NCBI GenBank assembly: GCA_964058805.1
Contig: CAXKVV010001825.1
Location: forward strand, 1 to 26,767
DNA length: 26,767 bases
Source of the DNA: Schoenoplectus triqueter
Taxonomy: Eukaryota; Streptophyta; Magnoliopsida; Poales; Cyperaceae
Reading direction: 5' to 3'
Shown here: in pieces, positions 19,966-26,767 of the stretch
Position numbering within the stretch: the stretch's first letter is position 1
Layout: every line of letters starts with the position of its first letter
Notes under the pieces: generated by a model
What the model saw: only the letters and a program-made list of their open reading frames with translations
Told to the model about the DNA's origin: nothing
The model's database searches: none
Position numbers and translations under genes: made by a program

Positions 19966-20300
19966 GAGCATTTGAGTCATTAGATATTACTTAATTATTT
20001 GTTAATATTATCGGATTTTTATAATATAATCCAGATATAAATATGTATGTAATATAATTTCTTAAAAAACATTATTAATTTTGCATAACCGCCATTAGAT
20101 AAGTATTAATACGTGCAGGAAAGCGTTATTGGTCGCATAGATTTTGGTAAAAAAAAATAGTATGAATTTCTGCAAATTTTTGCCTTCATACATGCATGTT
20201 ATATACTATTTCTTTGACAAATTTTTGCTTGCAAATTTTGAGAAATTATGAGAATTTATTTGATAAACAACTAATCGAATTATAACTTATTACGTGCTCT
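19966..20300. other. AT-rich right part of the 3.2 kb insertion
   Basis: No gene. It ends where unit homology resumes at TTCCTTTAATAAAC (20305). Confidence 0.35.
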
Positions 20301-20404
20301 TCAATTCCTTTAATAAACTATTATATATACATGTTAATCAACCTCAACACACAAAGTATACTCATTCCATTAGAATTATGAATCTGGACAATAATTTATG
20401 CCTG
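20301..20404. repeat. Duplicated-unit junction block
   Basis: AATTCCTTTAATAAAC, then ATACTCATTC, TTAGAATTATGAAT and AATTTATGCCTGCAG match, in order, AATTCCTTTAATAAAC, ATGCTCATTC, TAGAGATTAATTC and AATTTCTGCAG at 26523-26617. In the right-edge unit the next sequence follows directly; here it is interrupted by a 3.65 kb insertion. Confidence 0.7.
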
Positions 20405-20904
20405 CAGAGGTGGAGCCACCTTGAAGGAACGGATTAATTGACACTTTTTTTTTTCAATATGTCACGCTGATAGATTAAATTATCATATATTTTAAATAAA
20501 ATGATGAAGTTATATGAGATTGACTCTACACTTTTCTAAAAAAAATTACACGGTTGACTCTATATAAATGTCCAGATAATAAAAATGACTATTATGATTA
20601 TGTGTGCCAATGTAAGTATCATATCATTTTCATTTCAAAAAATTTACAATTGCATTGCATGCTATACATTAAATTATTTAAAAATACATGTCATTTTCTC
20701 AATAGAAAAGGTTCAACCATTTTTAAAGCAAACTATGTTGTTAATTGATAATTAAACTATAAATCTATAAAACTTATAAGTGTCATATCATTTTTTTATT
20801 CCTTAATTACTCATGATATGGAGAAACAAAAATATATAATAGATTTATTTGTTGATATAAATCAATTGACTTTGTATATTTTGATGCAAATAAGGTGCTT
20901 ATTC

Positions 20905-20906
<2 letters not shown>

Positions 20907-20942
<36 letters not shown>
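20907..20942. repeat. (GT)n(AT)n microsatellite
   Basis: About nine GT repeats followed by nine AT repeats, directly left of palindrome-headed repeat copy 2. Confidence 0.95.
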
Positions 20943-20943
<1 letters not shown>

Positions 20944-21050
20944 GTGATGTTATAGTGCTTCGCGAAGCATAAAATCTCTATTTCTTCGTATTATCTTGAA
21001 TTTGAAAATTCAAATGACCGGTCCAAACCATTAAATCACTCTACATCAGG
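20943..21050. repeat. Palindrome-headed repeat, copy 2
   Basis: A perfect 14 bp palindrome TGCTTCGCGAAGCA (20956-20969) lies 14 bp inside the microsatellite and is followed by TAAAATCTCTATTTC, AAAATTCAAATGACCG and GTCCAAACCATTAAATC. The layout and downstream words match copy 1 at 12251-12330; the palindromes themselves differ. The right boundary is undefined. Confidence 0.55.
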
Positions 21051-21268
21051 ATACAATCATCCTCACAATCAGAATCTTGCAAGGAGTGACCCGACGATGA
21101 CATTTTTATAAAATTTGCTTGATCTGGTAATTTATCTTTGATTGCCTTTCCTTTATTTTAACCTTCTCGATTACCTTTTAATTGCTTTTGTGTTTACTGT
21201 TTTGCTAACAGAAATGATAATTTGGGTAATGAAAGGCGAACAAAAATCTGATGCAGTGTTTGTCTCAG

Positions 21269-21457
21269 GCCACTGACAAGCGGAACATACCACGAGCAGC
21301 GCAATGGTGGCATGAGGATAGAAGTGAGGGGCCAGAGCAATAACTAGAAGCTGACGTGATGAGCAGGACTGAAGAAAATCCAAAAAGGATATTCTACAAA
21401 TGCAAAAACTACCAAACTATGAGAATGATCAAATTCAGTGAAAAAAAAAAGTACTGA
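21269..21457 (+). pseudogene. GRF-type zinc-finger-like coding relic
   Basis: After an acceptor-like CAG (21266-21268) a single frame reads ATDKRNIPRAAQWWHEDRSE, GPEQ, then TAA at 21341, then LEADVMSRTEENPKRIFYKC (part of it at about 21371-21403), KNYQTM and on to TGA at 21455. The segment SRTEENPKRIFYKC fits the GRF zinc-finger core (S/T-x-T-x-x-N-P-x-R-x-F-Y-x-C). The first cysteine pair of the finger is missing, so with the stop this is a dead fragment. GRF fingers often occur in plant transposon-linked and captured genes. More coding-like sequence lies at 21660-21800 (for example DIFHDIGILSDAAYTQSVDE) and may be a later exon. A minus-strand frame over the same bases is a shadow. Confidence 0.52.
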
Positions 21458-22320
21458 ACTGGTACCCAAACAATACCTATTCTTTCCGATTTTAATTAAT
21501 CAATTAATATATTAAAAGGTGAATAACTGATTCTTCATATTTGTTTTGTTTTTGAACAAATTGAAATCGATAGTAAGCTGATAATAAATTAGTAGCAAAA
21601 TGGTGCATGTTTTTTTCCTCCTCCCCTCTGACAAATACTTTATTGGTGTTTTGAAATTACAGAGGATATCTAAGTGATGCATGAAATATTACGAGATATT
21701 TTTCATGACATTGGAATCCTGAGTGATGCTGCTTATACACAATCTGTTGATGAGACAGATGGGGCGTGTTGCCATAAAGGAAAATATTGATGGCTATCTT
21801 CAAGATGTTAAAATAGTCACATCCTTGATGAATTATCTTGGTTGGTGCCGTACACTTCATATCATTAAAATATTATCTTGAAATGCCCATAAGTTATTCA
21901 TTTACTTATATTTCGGCATCAGTTTTGCTGAACTTCAATTTGACGTGCATTTTTTTCAACTTCTAGCAGCTTTTTCCGCATATAAATGACTGATTATGAA
22001 AAATGACTGGTAAGTATATGATTAAATTATGCACATACAATTTCTGACATTAGTCTCTTAATATATTTTATAAAATCATGATTTTTTTGTTGTATCTTAT
22101 TTAATAAAACTGAATTATTCTATTTTTCCCTTTATCATTTTTATTCATTTTTTCTGGTTCAAATTATTAATCTTTTTTAACATTTTGTTTGTTCTATTAA
22201 AGAATTACAGAGTATTTTATATTTGTTATATTCACAATTGCTTATATCGTTTCCATTGTGGTCTCCATTTTGAAATGCCTAAAAAAATCTTAATTTTACT
22301 ATAGGCATAACATAAAGAAG
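21458..22320. other. Spacer with a coding-like patch
   Basis: The patch 21660-21860 has balanced composition and short open frames on both strands, with no family recognised. The rest is AT- and T-rich with no feature. Confidence 0.35.
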
Positions 22321-22398
22321 ATGGAAAGATATCAATCTTGGCATGGATGGAAATATATCAATCTTGACATTAATGGAAAGATATCAATGTTGATTAGG
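22321..22398. repeat. 26 bp minisatellite, three copies
   Basis: Units starting ATGGAAAGATATCAATCTTG begin at 22321, 22347 and 22373, with period exactly 26 and only a few differences among copies. Confidence 0.92.
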
Positions 22399-23395
22399 AT
22401 TTACATTAATTGACATAGTTAAGTTTTATTTTCTCTCTTTTTTGCATATGAGTTGTATGGTTTATAATAAAGTTATCAATGTTGCCAGAAAAGCAATTTA
22501 TTGATAGCGATTTTTACTTTCTTTTTATGTTATAATATTTTGCATTGAAAAATATTTTGAATTTATTTATCTTCTTTACAAAATTGATTACCAATTGGTA
22601 TAGACCTAATATATTGAAATGAAGTCATATTAATTCATGTTTTTTTATTTTATAATTTTATGAAAACTTTGATGGAAGAGAAAAATAATTCAAGTATCAA
22701 GATGAACAAATATTTGTTCAAATATATTTGTGGTGGACATGGTCGTTCAAAGATTAGTGAGATTCATAAATGATGGGGTTTTATCTTTTTTCCTATAAAT
22801 CTATTTTGTTGTATTTATATCTTAACTTCAAATTCGTAGCAACGCACAGACACAATATTATACTTTTTAGTTTTTTGAAATATATTCTCTATATTTGTTT
22901 CAATGGTGCTAATTTGTATCTCTTGCAAACTAAATGATAGATGGCAACTATAGTAGATATACTACATAAGCATGAAAACAAAAAATAATTATTGTAGGTT
23001 GTGTTATATTTTTTTTAACTTTTAGATGTATGATGTGATACTTCCATAAATTAATAAAATTTGGTTAAATTTTTAACTTGAAATCATCTGTATCAACACA
23101 GGTAATATACTAGTATATATATATATGATTAAGAATTTTTTTTGAGAATTTGATGGAACCGAAGTTTGATGAAAAAATTCAATTCGGTTACATTAGGAGG
23201 CTAAAAGATAGATTTAATTTTTGCATTCATTTCTTGCTTAAGACTTTTCAAATTTATTGAAAATAAATTGTAAAAAAAAAAGAGTTTGTGATAACAAAAA
23301 TACGTAAAACCTTTTCAACTATGCAGAAATATCATATTTCAAATGAATAGATAATAAATAATATAATAATAATTTTGATTGACCCCATCCTACAT
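22399..23395. other. AT-rich spacer
   Basis: AT-rich sequence with short microsatellite-like TA tracts near 23115-23126. No gene, RNA or repeat boundary is supported. Confidence 0.4.
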
Positions 23396-23890
23396 ATTCG
23401 GGTAAATATCCTCTACGGTACCGTAGAGAGTGCAGTGGGTATGGTAGGGTACGGATGGAGATATTTTTATTCATACTCTATTTTTATCCATTAAAAATTT
23501 TGAATAACTAACGGATAAACGGTAGATAACGTAAAAATAATTTAATGAAAAAATTATATAATTTAGACAAATAAATAGAATTAAATAAATATACAAATAA
23601 AGTGCAATAATAATTAACATTTTGGATATAATAAAAATCATATAATTTTTTCTTGTTAATTATCATAAAATATATATTAATTACTATATATATTTATTAA
23701 AAAGATAAAATAATTATATATATATATATATATTTATATAATTTACTCAATGGATAATGGATAATAAAAACCCTTTATTCATATCCATACTTGATAAGTT
23801 AATGAATTTTTTTTATTTATATTCATATTCGATGACTCAATGAAAATAAAATCTTATCCACAATTTATCGGGTATGATCAAAAATGATGC
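23396..23890. repeat. Probable degenerate transposon fragment
   Basis: Sequence with many GGGTA, GGATA and ATCC words in both orientations (CGGGTAAATATCC at the left, ATTTATCGGGTATG at the right) resembles the subterminal regions of plant hAT-derived elements. A perfect 18 bp palindrome CTCTACGGTACCGTAGAG is at 23411-23428. The ends are not clear. Confidence 0.35.
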
Positions 23891-24060
23891 CACTGAAAAC
23901 CTTAGCCGTGGACAGCTCAATGAAGGGAAAGAAAAACAGTTTACAGTACAATGGTCAGGTTTAGATTTACGAGCCCTTTTAATTGAAGGACTGACAACAC
24001 TCTACTCTCTCTTTTGTACCACATAATATGTGAACTCTACATATTCCGCCTCCGCCACTG

Positions 24061-25270
24061 GGAAGCAAATAATTATACAATCTATATAATAACGTAATTA
24101 TGGGAATCTGTAAAATTAATATTTAACTAAATAGAATTGTGAGTACTTTTCAAACCGATAATGTTTGCTTCTAAATGTTTTAATTACAGTCAAAGAAGTG
24201 ACTGACAAAATTGATCAACCTAACAAAAACAACGATATTGGTCGTTGCACTACTGAGAGACTTCAACAGTCATTAAGCATGCCAAGCTATTCATAGAAAA
24301 CTTATATCACACACTCTAAAGCCAGAGACCTATTCACCTGATCCTGATGCATCTATTAAGGAAGTTATTAAATCTGGATCTGATGGTCTTCTTCCAATTT
24401 TCATATCTTATATATATATATATATATCAAGCTATTATTTTTGTTCTTTTCTTTTTGAAGCAGAAGCTATTATATTTTTGTTTCATGCACAAATATAAAG
24501 TTGCAGCTAAACAATTATATATTTGTTTGATTCCTTTTATAGGGCCAGATATACATATATATTATATTTGTACAGTTGTACCACAAAACTACAAGATCTG
24601 CATATTATCTTCTCCAGAAAAAAAACAAGATGGGATACAGAGACAGATTTCTTTCAAATCTGGTGCTTAGCGATTCCACAAAATCATGAACAAAAAATTA
24701 TAAATGAGAAATTTCATAAGTACATGTTGAAAATTGGGAATATCAAATTAGTATACACCTGCTTGCATGAGAAGAAACTTCTTTTTTGATACAAAAACGT
24801 ACATTATTTGCAGCATAATAGATAAAATTGCAAAATTTATTATGCATTTAAAGTTTTGAAGTTTTATGAAATGAAACATTAATTTACATGCATATATGAA
24901 TTTATATCTTTTAAGTAAAGAAGGAAGTAACTACCTGACTTTTAAAGGTACAATATATAAGATTAAAAAAAAATGTATCAAAATGTGCATAAAGTATTTA
25001 AGAAAATAATGGGAAACGTGGCCTTTTCCACATTCTGTAGCTGTAATTGAAGTACTTATATGGGCAGACATAAAAATTGATGTTTTACAGGGGCAAAATA
25101 GAATAGTTATAACTATTTTCCGTCCCATGAGGCACCAAGTGTTCACAAGAGTTGATTTCGTGACCCCCACCCACATTAGACACCAGATCTTAAATTATTG
25201 GAAATTTGGATCGGGAATAAACGTTTGGATCAATATAGTGAAAATCCGAATCCTACGATTGTACCCGCTA
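24061..25270. repeat. Duplicated-unit 5' flank of gene 2 (unit 2)
   Basis: This is a nearly uninterrupted version of the 5' flank that is broken into pieces in unit 1 (5550-5700, 6690-6905, 8460-8921, 9317-9525). A (TA)n tract lies near 24410-24427. It preserves the unoccupied target ATTGAAGTAC (about 25047-25056) of the MITE found at 8922 in unit 1. Open frames at 24347-24789 have no conserved counterpart and are not called. Confidence 0.72.
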
Positions 25271-25277
25271 AACCTCC

Positions 25278-25285
25278 TATAAATA
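25278..25285 (+). promoter_or_regulatory. TATA box of 8CM gene 2
   Basis: TATAAATA lies 103 bp before the start codon, in the same context as in gene 1. The leader carries the same AAAGCCCTAGCTAGCTC block (25349-25365) and ends CACTACCAATGG. A start site near 25310 is expected from the usual spacing. Confidence 0.8.
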
Positions 25286-25380
25286 CCCCATTCTGCGGAA
25301 CCTGAAAGCACCACAACACAAGCATTCTCTCAAAACATCAAACACTTAAAGCCCTAGCTAGCTCTGTAGCTCCACTACCA

Positions 25381-25782
25381 ATGGCAGCCAAATCTGCTGC
25401 CTCCCTTGCCCTTCTCCTCACCTTCAATCTCCTTTTCTTCACCTTCACCAATGCCTGTGGCTACGGTTGCCCGACCCCATCTGGTGGTGGCAGCAGTGGC
25501 GGCAGCAGCAGCAGCAGCAGTGGCAGCTGCCCGACAGATGCACTGAAATTTGGCGTGTGCGCAGATGTTCTGAACATAATCAAGGGAGTGAAGGTTGGCA
25601 CTCCACCCACCACTAAATGTTGTTCGCTCCTCAAGGGACTTGTCAATCTTGAGGCTGCGGTTTGCCTCTGCACTGCCATTAAGGGTAACATTCTGGGCAT
25701 CAACCTTAACTTGCCTGTCGATCTTAGCCTCATCCTGAACTACTGTGGCAAAGGCACCCCTTCTGGTTTCAAGTGTGCGTAA
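25381..25782 (+). CDS. 8CM lipid-transfer-like protein (HyPRP/DC2.15 type), copy 2
   Basis: Intronless, 133 residues. Signal peptide 1-25, CGYGCPTP 26-33, Gly/Ser linker 34-49, and eight-cysteine motif 50-133 with C50, C60, CC 80-81, C95-x-C97, C122 and C132. The mature domain is identical to copy 1 except Val for Ile at residue 72; residue 3 is Ala instead of Thr. Nearly all other base differences are silent, so both copies look functional. Secretion to the wall or apoplast is expected, as for the family; ligand and role cannot be read from sequence. Its 5' flank is almost free of transposons, unlike that of copy 1, so it may keep the ancestral expression. Long antisense frames over this gene (25375-25836, 25461-25733) are shadows of the Ser, Gly and Cys codon pattern. 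Confidence 0.96.
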   Translation: MAAKSAASLALLLTFNLLFFTFTNACGYGCPTPSGGGSSGGSSSSSSGSCPTDALKFGVCADVLNIIKGVKVGTPPTTKCCSLLKGLVNLEAAVCLCTAIKGNILGINLNLPVDLSLILNYCGKGTPSGFKCA

Positions 25783-26239
25783 TTGAGAAACTTGGCACCA
25801 AACTGATTGAACAAGCGGATTGATTTGGTTGTTCAATTAATTGGTTCGTGTTTGTTGTTTGGTTGATTGATATTTGTTTGTTGTTATTATGAGGTTTCTT
25901 TTGGTGGGGTTATTATGCAAGTCCCTTTTGGTCATGTATGTTTTGGTTAATTATGTAAGAGTTCGGTTGTCTTTGGACTTAATTATCAGTTTATCAGTAT
26001 ATATGTATGTATGTACGTAAGTACAAAGATACAAACATCGTTTGAACTATGAAAACTAAAATATATAAAATTTAATCAATTATTAAATTTATATACGAAA
26101 ATGAAGTTGAATGGTTTGAATTTGCTGTTTGAATTTTGAAAACTATAAAAATGATAGTGACAAATAAGTATTTCAATAAAGTTTTCTTTATATATGAATT
26201 GTAAAAGTTTTATATTTGTACGTACTTGTTAAATTAGAG
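25783..26239. other. 3' region of gene 2
   Basis: A GT-rich 3' untranslated-type stretch matches gene 1's (GGTTATTATGCAAGT, TTGGACTTAATTATCAGTTT), then AT-rich flank with AATAAA at 26175-26180. No other gene. Confidence 0.55.
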
Positions 26240-26490
26240 ATAATTAATTGGGAAGTTGTTTGCATGCCAAAGAAATTAGGAGGTTTGTGGATTAAATTAA
26301 AGATCAAAGGAAGATGAATGATGCACGTATATATGTTGAAGTGACATTAATAGTGGGTCAGGCCGCAACATGCTCCGTGCAAACAGGGACGGAACCAATG
26401 CAAACTGCGCACTTTGATTTGCCAAACTCAACCATGTTAACTTCTTCTGCTAAATCAATATATGTTTTTAAAAAAAACTAAATCAGAAGA
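26240..26490. repeat. Duplicated-unit block e (3' flank, unit 2)
   Basis: The counterpart of 16905-17128, with shared GGAAGATGAATGATGCA, TCAGGCCGCAAC, ACTTTGATTTGCCAA and AATCAGAAGAATAC. Unlike unit 1, it runs on within about 30 bp to the next unit start at 26523. Confidence 0.8.
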
Positions 26491-26514
26491 ATACAAGAAA
26501 ATATAATTCTGAGA

Positions 26515-26767
26515 AGTAATTATAATTCCTTTAATAAACAACATTACACAATAATATGCTCATTCTACTAGAGATTAATTCAAACGTCACGAAAAATTCA
26601 GTTGGAATTTCTGCAGAATATTGCATGTTATATAATATATACAATATTTTAATTGCACAATAAATATTTAACTAAATAGAATTACGACTCTTCAATCCCA
26701 TAACGTTAATTTGCTACTAAAATATATTAACTACAGTCAAAGAAAGACGTATATATAAAATTTGGGA
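26515..26767. repeat. Start of a third duplicated unit (cut by window edge)
   Basis: AATTCCTTTAATAAAC, GGAATTTCTGCAG, AATATTTAACTAAATAGAAT and ACTACAGTCAAAGAA repeat, in order, words found at 20303-20404 and 24115-24200 before gene 2. A third 8CM gene may therefore lie about 1-1.5 kb or more to the right of the window. Confidence 0.62.

Larger units (their letters stand above)
20405..24060. mobile_element. 3.65 kb insertion with CAG(A/T)GG(T/C)GGAG ends
   Basis: The left end CAGAGGTGGAG and the right end CTCCGCCACTG are inverse copies at 9 of 11 positions, and unit homology resumes right after 24060. The size and ends suggest one degenerate non-autonomous transposon, or a nest, of hAT or related type. 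The flanking 8 bp (TATGCCTG and GGAAGCAA) do not match, so a single insertion is not proven. Within it are a GT/TA microsatellite, a palindrome-headed repeat, a GRF-like relic, a 26 bp minisatellite and an 18 bp palindrome. No intact transposase is seen. Confidence 0.45.

Noticed and set aside
24347..24789. Two overlapping plus-strand frames upstream of gene 2
   Set aside because: They lie in duplicated promoter sequence, match nothing, and have no counterpart in unit 1.
1..26767. tRNA, rRNA or snRNA genes
   Set aside because: I looked for tRNA arm motifs (GGTTCGAAT-type) and long GC-rich conserved RNA stretches and saw none that fold convincingly. A program-based search could still find one.

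Overview
This is nuclear DNA from a flowering plant. The evidence is two intronless genes for plant-specific secreted eight-cysteine-motif (8CM) proteins with plant-type TATA boxes, very AT-rich intergenic DNA, many short foldback transposons (MITEs) and GT-AG introns of 66-88 bp. The species cannot be fixed from the window, and I do not commit to monocot or eudicot. No rRNA, tRNA, CRISPR or bacterial-type operon is visible.

The only intact genes I can support are two near-identical plus-strand paralogues at 15342-15761 and 25381-25782. They encode DC2.15/HyPRP-like proteins: signal peptide, Gly/Ser linker, C-terminal 8CM domain. They sit in tandem duplicated units. Sequence related to the upstream flank of gene 2 (about 24060-25270) recurs in pieces upstream of gene 1 (about 5550-5700, 6690-6905, 8460-8921, 9317-9525, 15200-15341). 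The 3' flanks also match (16905-17128 and 26240-26490). A third unit appears to start at the right edge (about 26515-26767). The ancestral unit was probably about 2.5-3 kb, and unit 1 has swollen to about 15 kb through insertions. The largest separates the distal promoter of gene 1 from its TATA region by about 5.6 kb; another, of about 3.2 kb, lies in its 3' flank. Unit 2 carries a 3.65 kb insertion (20405-24060).

Left region (1-5500): an ATGATC-type simple repeat, a Mutator-like MITE, a cluster of TGGGCY promoter-type motifs, and a decayed plus-strand gene (2356-4353). That gene can be rebuilt as six exons joined by five phase-1 introns, and is broken by three in-frame TAG codons and a frameshift.

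Middle region (5500-15200): MITEs of at least five kinds. They include three more members of the Mutator-like family (four in all, three with 9-10 bp target duplications, one confirmed by an empty site in the paralogous unit) and a head-to-tail array of five about-400 bp foldback elements whose junctions are mostly (CT)n(AT)n microsatellites.

Right region (16400-24060): a hAT-type MITE; a minus-strand gene relic with a GC-rich 5' part and a possible last exon; a long inverted-repeat element; and the 3.65 kb insertion holding a GRF-zinc-finger-like coding relic, microsatellites and minisatellites.
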